Part shown: in pieces, positions 47,846-60,076 of the stretch | Layout of the letters: each line of letters begins with the position of its first letter | Position numbering within the stretch: position 1 is the first letter of the stretch | Source of the DNA: Pyrrhosoma nymphula | Taxonomy: Eukaryota; Arthropoda; Insecta; Odonata; Coenagrionidae | Reading direction: 5' to 3' | Length of the DNA stretch: 64,000 nucleotides | NCBI GenBank assembly: GCA_963573305.1 | Contig: OY754329.1 | Location: 129,815,422-129,879,421 of the forward strand | Translations under genes and position numbers: made by a program | The notes under the pieces: model-generated | What the model was told of the DNA's origin: nothing | The model's input: only the letters and a program-made list of their open reading frames with translations | The model's database searches: none

Positions 47846-49615
47846 TATAATATTTTCTTTTTTCATCTCTACTATTCCATCCATTCCATATAAGCCATTA
47901 TTCTACATTTTCATTTCCATGTTCCGCCGAGTCTGGTTACTCCCGCGTCTCATTCGCCTTTACTCCGTCTCCCGCCCGACTGCAAAACCCAGCCCGTAGT
48001 CGACGCCTTTGTGAGCGTCTTTCCTCAGCTCAACCCCTCCCCTTTCCTCCCTGTCACGCCCCCCCCCCTATTCCATTTTCCTTCCCAGTACTCTCTCTGC
48101 TTTTCTCATCTCACACAGTCTCCCCACTCTTTTTTCCCTCACGCCTCACATTAAAAACCTTGTCGTGTTTGACTCCGATACCCTCGTTTGCTCGCGAGGC
48201 GCAAAGAGGCTTCGGGGCAAATGGTAAAAAGGATGAAAATAACGGGTAAAATGTACCTCCCGACTTGAGGAATACCATTGCACGAAACATATTCTTGAGG
48301 GAGAGGAAATGCTGGGAACACGGCTTCGTGTCCCCTTTATTATGACGCTTTCCATCTTGTATAGGAAGCGATAGCTAGCTGCTCGGCGGATGCAAAAAAA
48401 GATGCAAGTATCACAGTCGGCGACGAAATGAAACATCCACTATCATCAAAACACCATTTCAATGAAGTCGCACTCCGTCGCCAATGCATTTGCATACAGA
48501 ATCGCTAATACAATTATTCCTGCAAGATATAAGCAATGTTTATTCAATATAATATGGCTTGTTTGAAGTTAGAAAATGTAATACTTAAAATAAAATTACT
48601 ATACTAGTTTATCAGCAGCAGAAACAATCGCATATTCAAGATGTCAAAATCAGGGAGGTGTTATTCTCCGCCTTTAAGAAGGATGTTGAAATAGCTCACG
48701 TCATCCCATTAGCAGAGGGTATAATAGAGGTCACACGCATCCCCACAACGGAGATTATATAAATGAAAATACTATTAATCTCCATAGGGCTTACGACTTC
48801 TATTTTATACACTGGTTTAAAGAGACTAAAACAGCTTAATAAATTAAATATTGGGAAAAATACTAAAATACAATGGTATCCTGAAGTTATTATAATTTTT
48901 ATGGAAAACATTAAATTTCTGAAACAGCGTTAAATGAATATCAAGAGAGCATGTCACGCATTCCTCAATCCAACCAGAAATTAGTTCTCGCAGGTGAGTA
49001 ACCAAAAAATCAAAACTGATATGAATACCCATAATTTAAAGCAAGCGATCCTTAAAGTTAATGCATCGAAAAAGAGTACGTAGGCCCATATTTACAAAAT
49101 ACTGTAGCCAATATATATAAAGTATAAATGAAGGTAAAAATTTCGTAATAAAGAATATATCTGGACATATGCTCTCTCAAAATGACATAAAGGATACTCT
49201 GTTACCAGTGGAAGCGCTTAAAAACATGAACTGAAGGACAGAAATAGCACCAGGCTGATAAAGCACTAAGATTTTCCCACAGAGAAACTCTTTCACGGTT
49301 TCTTTCGAACGTTACTGAGATGTGTCTCGATAACAGGATACCTTACCGCTCCGAGTCTTCCGGGCCCACAAAGATTGGCAAGATAACAGCCCATACTTCC
49401 TCCCGAGGCAGGAAGGTACCTACTCAGTCTTACGGTCCAGTAAGATAGTGAAATAGTATACCATTTTATTTGAACCCAGTACAAAAATCATGTTTATTGC
49501 TTGCTGAATCGGTAAACAAAACCAGGCTTAAATGTGATGAAAGAGCGTGAGTGCGACTTGTAGCAAGGAATTTATTGTTTGGATATTTCCATTACATCGA
49601 TTTTATCAACACACC
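47846..49615. other. Non-coding stretch, nothing recognised
   Basis: A C-rich patch near 48.0-48.15 kb; otherwise AT-rich without repeat ends. Confidence 0.4.
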
Positions 49616-50096
49616 TTAAAGGCAGTTTGAGCTGGATTTTTCTAGAGTCATAAAGTGTAAAATATTAGATTTCTGTTTAAAAGTTTAAGCAGCTGTAAGA
49701 AGTATGAAATAAATATAATATTAATAACGGCGCAGAATCGGTTTTTATGAGTGAAATTCTTAGTACTCAGATAAATGAAGGCATATAAATATTGAAGGCT
49801 TTTACTTAACTTATTTCAAGAAGTTCACCGAAAAAGTTTACCTCTTTTATAAAATCTTAAAACCGAAAGTTGTTTGAGATTTTATAAAAAGTAATACAGC
49901 AATTAGTGTTTATTTGTTAAATAACTAAGCAAAAATACGAAACGCCTTCTATTTTTTGGAAAATACCTCGAAAAGTAGTTCAATTCAAGTAATTTAAAGG
50001 TATTTTGCAATCGTTAGAAATAGGAGATCAATTTCTCTATATGAGGCCAAATTCATTGAATTTTCAGCGTAATGATTTCTCACTTAAACTAACTTA
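49616..50096. mobile_element. MITE, 481 bp, TTAAGGTAGTTTGAGC family (diverged)
   Basis: The left end TTAAAGGCAGTTTGAGCTGG and the right end (complement TAAGTTAGTTTAAGTGAGAA) are inverted. Near the right end it has CGAAAAGTAGTTC, then ATGAGGCCAAATTCATTGAA, as in the copy at 14106. It is diverged throughout, so it is an older insertion. Confidence 0.6.
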
Positions 50097-51219
50097 TATT
50101 AAAACCTTTGCAAAAGATTTATAAACAAAAACATACATGCTTCGATAGTAAAATGGTGAATTCTATCGTATATATCGTGTATAGTAAATGGTGAATGGTG
50201 TTAGATTTTGTTCTCTAAGTGGCAAAGCAACAACAACAGTTATTCTTCATTGGAAATAACTTAAGTCAATGAACTGGCAAATGCTACATCCCTCCATTTA
50301 AATCCAAATAAAAAAACATGGCTCATTAATTTACGTACGACGCCTAAGAGTTTACCCTAATTAGTGCCTGTAAATGAAAAAAGCTAAATGACGAACCCTA
50401 AGGGGAGCACGGACACAGTTGTTTCCTCCGGATACTCCGTCAAGATGAGTAGTTAATTTAACTATTGTAATAAGGATCTATAAATGCTCTCTAAGAGTGG
50501 GAGGGCAGGGCAGTGAGGCAGATTTAATTGACCAAACGGATGTTCTTGGAAGGGAGACACAATAAAAACCTTAACTAATCACGTCTTATCTAAACCTGCT
50601 GACAAGCTCTATCAGAGCTTAGCTGGGCCTAAATAGAAAGACATTATTGCATAATTACTAATAAATTGGACTTTGTAAATTGGTAAATTGACTTTGTAAA
50701 TTGAAATTGTATGGGAAAATATTGGATCAGAATATATTGATGATGATGAAAACACTTGAAAGCTTGCTATTTCTCTTTAACCTTCGGTTGAATTAGGGGT
50801 ATATACCATGGAACAAATGGTCACAATTTTATAGACACCTTATAACAAACTTTAATGGGCATTATAACGTAAAAAAATGAAAATCACTGTCGACTAGTTG
50901 CATTTAAAACGAACTCTTGGTGAAAATCTCCAATTCATTCGAAAAACCATAATCTCTTCTCCAAGCAGCGATATCATTGTGGAAGAAACATAAAATCCCA
51001 TTCCGTAAACTTACTGTACATAAATATAAAATATATTACTTACTTAAATATAAAATAATTTGAAATTTTCCACATATTCTCCTGGTGCATGCAATCATTT
51101 TTGCTTAATTTACATCAACATGCTGCACAGAAATGCATGTAATGAAGTAAAAAATGCCGGAAAAATTGCAGAATCGTAAACTCGATGGTTTCAGGCTTCA
51201 CTTTGTGAAAATCCATTCT
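50097..51219. other. Non-coding stretch
   Basis: No gene. A local duplication of TAAATTG..GACTTTGTAAATTG is seen near 50660-50705. Confidence 0.4.
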
Positions 51220-51374
51220 AAAGAATTCAAAAAAGATATGGTACTTTTTTCACAGATTTTTATTTAAAGTCGACCGGTTTCGTCGCATAGGCGACATCAT
51301 CGCCTATGCGACGAAACCGGTCGACTTTAAATAAAAATCTGTGAAAAAAGTACCATATCTTTTTTGAATTCTTT
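51220..51374. repeat. Perfect inverted repeat: 75-bp arms, 5-base spacer, with Penelope-like motif
   Basis: Arms 51220-51294 and 51300-51374 are exact complements around CATCA. Each arm, read outward from the centre, gives GATGATGTCGCCTATGCGAC (or its mirror without the first bases), then GAAACCGGTCGAC, then TTTAAATAAA and TCTGTGAAAAAAGTACC. A 75-bp perfect arm would fold into a very stable hairpin and must be recent or under conversion. Confidence 0.9.
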
Positions 51375-51496
51375 GCAGAATCGTGTTCATTCATGAATTC
51401 TGCAAATTGTCTCATTTACATTTTCCCATTAACCTTCGTAATACACGAAATAATTCTCCGTAGAAAACATAAAATTAATGTGTATGTTGTACTTAC

Positions 51497-51546
51497 GTCT
51501 CTCCGGTATCTGTAAGCATTCAAATCCCGAAATCCGTTCAACTTAC
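51497..51546 (-). other. Recursive splice site (ratchet point) with downstream donor, minus strand
   Basis: On the minus strand the pyrimidine tract ATTTTCTTTTGTTTCAG is joined directly to GTAAGT at 51546. Fifty bases downstream in the transcript (51497) comes a second donor, GTAAGTAC. It is the same arrangement as at 6562, about 45 kb further along the same strand. One frame through the 50 bases is open (LNGFRDLNAYRYRRD), so a conventional 50-nt exon is possible. However, the exon start GTAAGT, shared by both sites, is what the recursive-splicing consensus predicts. Confidence 0.6.
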
Positions 51547-51574
51547 CTGAAACAAAAGAAAATATGCACTTTAA

Positions 51575-54500
51575 GAAATATATCTACATATATATGCTAG
51601 CACAAAATCTTTGATTAAATAATTTCAGCAGTGATGGCCAAATACACAATGAAACATTCATAAAGGTTTGATAGCGGTAATCGCAGAAAATCGCAGAAAC
51701 AATGAGAGTATGTCGGGAAACTCAAGTTTTGTCGCGGATAAATTAACAGATATGTATATCTTTGATTCAAGGAAAAGGGAAACAAATGCCTGCACTAGTT
51801 TTCACCAAACATATATTTACTGGAGGTGATTTTTATTAGAATGATTGTTGTTAGGATAGATTATCATAAAAAATTGATGGCAACAATTAGGCCCAATATT
51901 ATTTATTTAGTCTATTCATGGAACATGCCAGCACTAGAATGTATCGCCGTTTAAATTTCAGTCTCATTTACTGAATATTTTAAGGCGGCTGGAGCGGTAA
52001 TCGTGAGTCATTTAGTGCACAGTTGAATAACTTTTCAAGTGAGACGAAAAAACTTTTTGGCCAACATTTCACTTAAAAGTATATCTGTTTATACGGTGAA
52101 AATCACCATGTATGCAGTAATGCAACAATGCAAGAATAATATTTAAATAATTTCGCTAAATTGGTATGACTTCCTCTTTAGGAGTGACTTGGAGCGACTT
52201 AACTTCTAAAATTGGCTATACAATGGAGGCTCTGGTGGCGGGGAAAGTTGTCTCCAGAGCAAAACCCCCTGGGGTGTGACATCAGACAAGGCAAGGCTGC
52301 TGATAATTAAACCTAAAAAGCTCATGCCAGAAATGAATTTCTAATTGATCAAATAAATGTCGTCTCTCGCGTTAAAGATGCGAACTTGAACCTTTAATTT
52401 AATTAAAAAAAGAGAATTTCTGACGGAGAAGTCATCAATTAGCGATTAATTATGACGAACCGCCTTTATTCGATTTTACTGGGCAATCGAAAGCATATCA
52501 GCAAAACGGCATTTCGAAAATATCTTTAAAAACACAAATTTAAAATCGTGTGAGCGATTTATTTTAGTTTTTCAAGCGGTCTCCTGGATGAAGCATATAA
52601 ACACATCAATCGGTTTCTATGCCTGACGTCACATATGCCAGCTTGCTCTGGCCCCAATATACAATTCATTGCAAGGGTAGCTCACGCGCCCTCTTTTGTA
52701 TACATGCTCGAAGGAACATTCTCTATGCATGTCAGCATATACACACTATCGTGCAATCCGCTGCCAGGGCGTGTGGCAGGGGATGTTAGGACAATAGCCA
52801 TATAAAAGGAAGGGAAGGGAATAAGGAATACGAATCTGGGAGAGGTCAAAGGTGAATTACCTACATGTTAGCGGTTGCCTCGGTGTCACGCTGTTTTTGT
52901 CATAGAAACAACGTGCATGGAGAGAAGAAATGTTTGACCTCACCAATAAGGCAGTCCACCTCTCTTATTTTTGTCGCTACAATTAGTTCTGGAGACGTTC
53001 GGGTTCAATATATTATCTTCCGTGCACTGAAATTTACGTGAGCTGAATGTTTTAAGTAATTTAAACCTTTGTGATAGATGTTGAAATGAATAATCTATAC
53101 ATGATCTAATGAAAATCAAAGAGGGATCCAAAATCAGTTTCGATATTGAAGAATAATACTCAAGGTGGTAAAGGTCAAAATTAGACTACGATAACGAATG
53201 AAATATTTGAATAAGTAATTTTGGACTAACAATACATTTCATGCACGTGAAGGGTAGCTAAAAAAAGGAGGGTAGACTGGTCAAAATTTAGCATTTTTTG
53301 AAAACGTGAACTTTGATATGTCATAAATCGTTAAAGTACATGCGTGGTGTGTAGAACCTCAAAAACTTGAAAATTTCAATTTACTCATTTAATATAAAAT
53401 ATTTCTAACATGGTTTTAAGGACCTAAGTATAGATTTGCTGAGCTTTATATGCAAATCATTACGTCAGCCGACTACATTAAAACTTCCAAGCAACTAAGA
53501 GGAAAAACGCTTTAAGAGGTCGCTTGGGACCATTTCCTCTTTCTCCTTGCCAACTCCTCATGCAATTGGGCGTTCCGCCTAATTCCCGCAGACATCCAGC
53601 TCCGAATTCAGATGGGCGACATCAGCCTCTGGCGCGTTAATATCTTAGCCATAGATTAAAACCATTTTTTAGAAAGATGATCCGACCCCGGCGTAAATTC
53701 AGGAAATTTTCAAGTCACCAAAAAAGTATTCAAAAGATGGAGGATTCTTTCATAGATAGAGTTGTTAAAATCCGACCATCATCGACTAATAATCGATCCA
53801 TTAAACCATGCCTCAACTTGATTCGATTCTATGGAATTGAAATTAGAATATTCCATAATTACATACTACCAATCGAATAATTTATCATGAAACGAATCCA
53901 TCAGATACACAATCATGCGTGTATGGATGTATGACAATAGGTCAAGGTTCAAGTTTTATTCCTAGGATAGAAGCATTTGGATCACAATTAACGTTTACAA
54001 GGGAAAGTAAAGTCTTAACAAATAAATTAGACTGTAACACAGAGCGGAAACTAAAAACGCTGAAGAGTGTGTCTATAACCGAAGATTTCCAGGGTCTATA
54101 CGTATTGCCAAAGCGATCCAGCAGGAATTAGAAGATCTGATAAGATTAAAATAAATTCAACAAAAAACAGAACCTTCCATAGCTATAAAATAATCATTCT
54201 AATATTTAAAAAGACAAGATTATTTTAGTTTTTAAAACCGCAGAAATCTTTTGAAACCATGAACACATGATGCGAATTAATAGCCCACGTCAGTGCAACT
54301 TGACCAATATACACTACTCTGATACTAAGGCGCCAATGGGCCTTTGGGCCGTAAGGTGGTTAAGTAATAATACGACCACATTGCATTTAAGTACATCTGT
54401 TTATGCGGGTAAATGACCATAAATTCATTGATAGAAATGATACACGAGTTATATTTTACATTTATGCCTTTAAATTAAAGTATGTAAAGTAAGTTGAATT

Positions 54501-54590
54501 TTCGGCGCGGTGTTCGAAGCATAGGTGAAACGTTTTCTTAAATACCTATCTTTTTTCGAATCTCTTACGCGGCACCTTTCTTTGATATTT
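51575..54590. other. Non-coding stretch, nothing recognised
   Basis: AT-rich, no coding relic. Short open frames near 53.7-54.1 kb have no family resemblance. Confidence 0.4.
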
Positions 54591-54660
54591 CCATTATAAT
54601 AATATGAAATGCCATTATAATAAATGAAAGACAGTTGAAAGCCATTATAATAACATGAAA
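54591..54660. repeat. Short tandem repeat, CCATTATAATAA-ATGAAA unit, three copies
   Basis: CCATTATAATAATATGAAA, then CCATTATAATAAATGAAAG and, after a short gap, CCATTATAATAACATGAAA. Confidence 0.8.
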
Positions 54661-55648
54661 CGTATTATTTCGCAATTTGGAGAAAAACTGTTCTTATTTT
54701 AATCGAACTATGACCAAATGTATGTCACGTGCCATGAGGCTACGTGTTAAAATAGCATTGAATTTCCAAAAAATTCAAATCCTTAAAATGCAATTTTTCA
54801 CATTTTTTCGATAGATATCACTATTAGAAACACCTATGCAAATTTACGTGCAAATCTGTGCATGGACAAATATCATCAATCAATGAACAGGCATCTTAAT
54901 GATACATTGTAACGCCTAATCTAGACGCCGATCTTCATCGGTGACAGTTCTCACGCGAGGCGAGCACGCTATCTCGCGACAATGGCGTCAGACGCATCTC
55001 TCAAATGGACGTCCCTATGGGGTTCAATTTCTCAATGCGCACCCGAAGCAACCCTTCCCGCTTGGAGACATCATTCCACTCTCGCAAGGCGCAAACAACT
55101 CCTATATGGAAGGGACCCGGACGAGAGGAAAAAAGTGAAGGTTAGAGGGACTGATATATCGAGGACACACACACACAGAATTACAAATAAAAAGAGGAAG
55201 ATGTGCCTCGCATCCTTTTTCCAAACCCGCCTGATCGAATACGTATCTACATCCACGAAGAATAGCTCTCGCAAAAGTTCCTCGCTCTGCGCATTGGGAG
55301 ATTTTGGGATGTGGGCTACGGAACTTTCAAAATCCTGCAAAGTGGTGGAGGGGAGGTTTTTGTTTAGTGCGGAGAGTCGGTCAGAAAATATTTCTAACTG
55401 TTGCCAGCACAAATGCATCGAGGACTGGGATGGCTCACTCTACTTAATGTCCCATTTCGACTCATCTCACAATGAAACCTCAAGATACGGTCCCTGGCAA
55501 ATTAATAGCCATGGGTGATTATTCAGCAGGAACTCTCTCTAAGGTGACTAGAAAAACCATATGTATATGTACTTTTTAACATAACTATGTACCAAAATTG
55601 TAAACTATATTCAATTGATGTACAATACGCCCTATAATTTTAATCGTA
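54661..55648. other. Non-coding stretch with one long but unrecognised open frame
   Basis: A 178-codon plus-strand frame (54982-55518) matches no family, has no splice signals I can support, and overlaps open frames on both strands. I treat it as chance. Confidence 0.3.
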
Positions 55649-55700
55649 CTCCTGAAGAAGCATGTATAAAAATGCGAAACGTCGGCAAAGAGAATAAATA
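55649..55700 (+). repeat. Penelope-like tail motif, same subfamily as 17447
   Basis: TCCTGAAGAAGCATGTATAA, then AAATGCGAAACGTCGGCAAA and GAGAATAAA. CATGTATAAAAATG can form a small stem. Thirteen or more matched positions on each side align it with the 17.4-kb copy. Confidence 0.55.
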
Positions 55701-58700
55701 ATTTACAGATTAATAGACATATATCTCCTGAAAGAAGAAAAAAGTAAATACTAAACATAAAAAATCTCTCGTTTCTCTAATCTATTTCCTTCATCTCGTA
55801 CTTTTGAATAGTAAGAGAGAGAACGCAGTGAGTGAGTGAGAGGAGTTTGTAAAGGAACGTTCGTTCCAGCCCAGTTCTCCCTTGGGAACGGTACGATGGA
55901 GACCGCTGGAATCTCGACTCCCAGACCGCAGATGAGAAGCTGATGGATGTCGGGCATGGATGAGCAGCGGCGGTCCAGGAGGGCCTCCATTTCAAGCCCA
56001 AGTTCTTCCCTGCCCACTTCTTCCCTCCCTCACCAACTCACTTCTCCAGAAACATCCACCCCCCCTTCTATTGCCACTCCCATCTCCAAACTTGGGATAC
56101 TATCTCTCTCCACCGCCTAAGGTTCGAGTGAAAACATGCCCAAGCGCCACAGCTATCCCAAAACACCCCTGCAGATAGGGAATAAACGGGGGGGATGGGT
56201 TGAGCATTTCGGCTCATTTCCACCAACCCCCTTTTGATTCGAAAGTCGACGGGGAATCGCTTCGTTCGGATGACAAACAAACAAAAAACCGGGCAGCATC
56301 AATGACAACTCCAAAGCGAAGCCTTCGATTTGGAGTCCTCTCCATTTCCAAGCCAAGATCGACCGTTTTGACTGCAGAGAATAACGACGCTGTCTCCGCC
56401 AAGATATTTTTTTATTTGCGCAGGAAAATTCGTGAAATTTCGATCTGAACAATGTTCAATGTCCAATTACAACTTAATTCGCTAAATATAGTCCATTTTA
56501 CTGTCACTGATTCAAATACCGCGAGTGAGTTTGATGCTCAAAAATACATTTACGACTATAAAGTATCAAAAGGTATAGTCTAATGAAATATTTTTTTGTG
56601 TTTTACCCGTCAGGGTAGGTTTAGATGAACCATTGTTACTCTCCAATCACTCTTGCTACAGCCGCACTACTTTCTTACGTGGTCTCTGTTAATTTTTAGT
56701 ATATTTCCTTTTCGTTAAATGTAAAGCACTAATCCTTACTCATCCACTTTCACCTTCCGCCTTCCAAAACGGTATTAAATTTCCCGCCATTCTTTATTTC
56801 ATTCCCTTAACAGACTCCTTTTAAAGTCTTCAAGTTACTGGTACTTATTGGTCGATGGCACGGAATGGAATTGGGATATTGGCAGTCTATGGTAACCCGA
56901 TAAACACGGTTTTGCATTCACCCTGACTGGAGGCAAACCCGATTATTCTACTCTGGCTAAGAACTCAAGAAACCATCTGTTTATTTGAGATGTTTGAATA
57001 GAATCAAATTTTAAAAATAAAAGGTAATCTGAGAGTGCGTTTATAATTTTATCAGGGATGCCAATGTTGGGACATGACTGATAGAGGAGGACAAACGTAT
57101 GAATAAAATGTTAAACAATATTTTGGTTGCAATTCGATTCAAAGTAATGAATAATGAATTAATTCCATGAGCTTTATTTTCCAATTAAATTAACCAATGA
57201 ATATGCCAGGGGCTTAGGACTCCAGCTTGCTGATTGATGTGCCTACTGGAACTAACTGCATTTCCCTAGAAATAAACGTTACTACATTGCTGGCGAGAAC
57301 AGCTTGTTAAAAGATGAGGGTTTCTCGTTTTTGGTGACATATTAAGACAGCAGACATAGAATAAAAAATTCCACGCCTTTCATTTTTGTTCCTGTGATAG
57401 CCACCGATTGTTCTGCCAACAACAGGGGAAGCAAAAATGAGTTAGAATGATTTTGACAGCTTGCTCATTGATATAAGTTTTTTTATTTTCACTAACGTCA
57501 GTACTTCCATTTCAATTTGTTTTAATGTGGGGCTGTTCATAAAAAAATTCCCAATGTCCAATCCAAATCCCATCTCTTCACACGAGAGGATTTAGGCCAT
57601 GGTATCACAATAAACGTCCTTTACACCGAATTTCTCACTAATGTTCGAACTGGGATGATAAAGAGCGATTTGAATTGATAGAGATGCATATTAACAGAAA
57701 AACAAATCACACTAAATGAAGACAATACATAGATAGCATTGATCTTAAAACCAAGATAAAATCCATCGACTCAGATTTAGCATGGATTTAAACCACTACC
57801 ACTTTCGATGAATATTAGTGTTATGATTTCAGTTGAACCATATGATTTCGAGTTTATGCAAAAATGGATTTATCGAGCACAATCATCACTGTTACCAGAC
57901 CCAAGTTTTTCCCATTAATTAAGATTACACCTATTTGCATGTAAACTCTTGTTACGACTCTTGAGTCCAAAATTCGGTATGGAAAACTCAGCAATTCTTT
58001 ACGTGATATGAATCACTGAAGACAGATTAAACCAACTGAGAATTTTTATAAGATACTAATACAAAAATATTACAGAGGAGCAAAAACGTTGAATTTAAAC
58101 TATAACCAAAGCTTATCATGTTCGGGCACTTTCGTATTTTATTCTAGGAGAGCAAGGACAAGTCAGAGGCAAGGGCAATAACAATGATGCATCGACCTGT
58201 TATAGACTAAGACCCTCCACAACTTACCCCTATTCATTAGATATACGTCAAATAATAAATATATACGTAATATCGAAGATAGCTACATTCGATTAATGCC
58301 AAATTCTTTCAGCTTCATTATGCAACAGAACAGCAACAGAAGTAGCAGAGAAAGACACGTAAAAGGATCCTCCGTATTTTTTAATAACCTAGTATTTTTA
58401 TGTCAGTTAGTAATTGAAATTATAACTATCCCCTACTGACACATGAGATTTAAAACAGATACGCAGAACACCTGCGTACACTGATAAAGGGATCTGGACT
58501 CTGGAGTCCTTTCTCGCACTTACCCCCGCCCACAAAGTGGAAATACACATAAAAACCCTGAAATATTCCAGGCCTTCCTTCTTTTGAACCGAATTGTTTA
58601 TGAGCTCCGCTCTCTGGCAAGCGGCTGTGAGGAATTGAGAAGAAGAGAAAAGATTTAAAGAGAAAGAAGAGGAATGGTAGAGGGAAATGGGGAGAAGGAA

Positions 58701-59046
58701 AAATTGGGTACGGAGAGGTAGCGGTCCTGGATGGTGGACTAAGCGTTGCTACTGACCACCATTAATCAAGTTCAGCCCTTCATTTCACTTGGCATCTCAT
58801 AGCATGAATAAAAAATATCGAGCACAGGCGATTTTACCGGACGAAAAAAAATTGGCATGGGACGCCAAGTGCTCTTTTCTTTCCTTTACTTTTTGTGTAA
58901 GCCTTTATATCTAGTCAAACGTAGTTCACCTTAGTTACTACCTCTTAAAAAATCAAGCTTTCTAGTAATTTAAATTAGACGCATTTTAAGGGTCTCATTT
59001 GACAAATTAAGATGCACTTCACAGACAGGGTCGTCAGCCCAAACTA
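55701..59046. other. Non-coding stretch
   Basis: A GC-richer patch at 55.85-56.4 kb with overlapping frames; the remainder is AT-rich. Nothing recognised. Confidence 0.4.
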
Positions 59047-59784
59047 CAGTGAAACCTGTCTTAAGCGGAATCTCTCGGTGCCATCATTTTTTTCCGGATA
59101 AGACAGTTTTCCGCTTAACACAGGGTCTCACATTTCGAAAAAGACCTTGAAAAGCATTTCACGCCCATAACATGCCTAATCATCGCCTAAAAGGTTGGTT
59201 TCACTCTAATTTTACTTGTAGACGAAATTATTACGAAATCATGAAAGAACAGCATCACATTGTGGTTAAATTTGTTTATCTGTTTCCTAGTTAACATAAA
59301 AAATGGTCTAAAAAATACGCATACAATCCGTCATTTTTGTCTGTTTTTCCTTTTTTCCCTGTTTAATAAAATTCTCTACGTTGCCGATAGCCCCGTTTAA
59401 GATATTAAATAAATCAGTGTTGCCTTTGATAAGACTCTATTCTGCTAATTCTTTTAAAGAAACCAACATTTCTTTATAGGACTTTTTGTTTTCTTCACAT
59501 ATTATGGTTTTATTTACTTCTTCGTCGGATTCACAGGCTTGGTCTTCTTTCATACTGTCTGTCAGCGAGACATCTTCATCGCTCGTCAGAAGATCGTCGT
59601 CTAAGTCTACAAATCTCTCAGCATCCATGTTATTGCCTATAGCCTGCTGTAATTCGCTTAGATCGATGTATTTCTTTTGCTCTCTCGGACGATTCTGGTG
59701 GTCCATATGTCCCTGCAATTTCAATATAAATTGGCTTTTCTTCAGGTTTCTCAGGGGCAGATTACCAGAACTTGACAGAAACAC
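59047..59784 (-). pseudogene. Tigger/pogo-type DNA transposon: C-terminal transposase fragment and terminal repeat
   Basis: The minus-strand frame 59784-59437 encodes up to 115 residues. From about residue 35 it reads YIDLSELQQAIGNNMDAERF, then VDLDDDLLTSDEDVSLTDSM and an acidic ESDEEV, closing with SYKEMLVSLKELAE. An acidic V(D)DDL...ED..L.....ESDEE tail ending in a short helix is the usual C-terminus of Tigger (pogo/Tc1-mariner) transposases. Downstream, at 59047, lies TA followed by CAGTGAAACCTGTCTTAAGC. This is a pogo-type terminus with a TA target, and an inner inverted CCGCTTAA follows it. The DDE catalytic domain and the other terminus are missing. On the N-terminal side the relic stops close to the LINE fragment at 59803. 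Confidence 0.6.
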
Positions 59785-59802
59785 CCACTATGTTATTATG
59801 GG

Positions 59803-60076
59803 CGATTAAACAACGGAAATTACAATATCTCGAATACATTATAAGACACAGAAGAAGATAAACAGACACACAAGATAAATATAGACTTCCGCAGTTAGCT
59901 GTCCAAGGGAAGGCTGAAGGAAGAAGAACCCCTGATAGAAAAAGAATTCCCAGGCTTGCTAGTCTAAGAAAGTGGTATAGAGAAGCATCTGTGGAACTAT
60001 TCCGAACTGCATCAAGCAAGTCGGGCATCGCTACGATGATAGCCAACGTCCGGACCGGATAATTCAGAAGAAGAAG
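59803..60076 (+). pseudogene. LINE family E, C-terminal fragment with GAA-rich tail
   Basis: Translation reads IKQRKLQYLEYIIRH, a stop and a shift, then KLPQLAVQGKAEGRRTPDRK, RIPRLASLRKWYREASVELF and SGIATMIANVRTG, stop. The L..L.GHI.R....Y.L..L...GK.EGRR..GR+R..WL..LR.W....S.ELFR.A....I..MIAN.R pattern closes a common arthropod LINE ORF. A (GAA)n-like tail, CAGAAGAAGAAG, ends the copy. It is 5'-truncated. Confidence 0.7.

Noticed and set aside
48990..49000. Plus-strand CAG|GTGAGT as a recursive splice site
   Set aside because: The upstream pyrimidine tract is weak and the donor is not the GTAAGT form.
54982..55518. 178-codon plus-strand open frame
   Set aside because: Among the longest in the window, but it has no family resemblance, no codon-periodic feel and overlapping frames on both strands. 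A frame of this length is not surprising in 64 kb.
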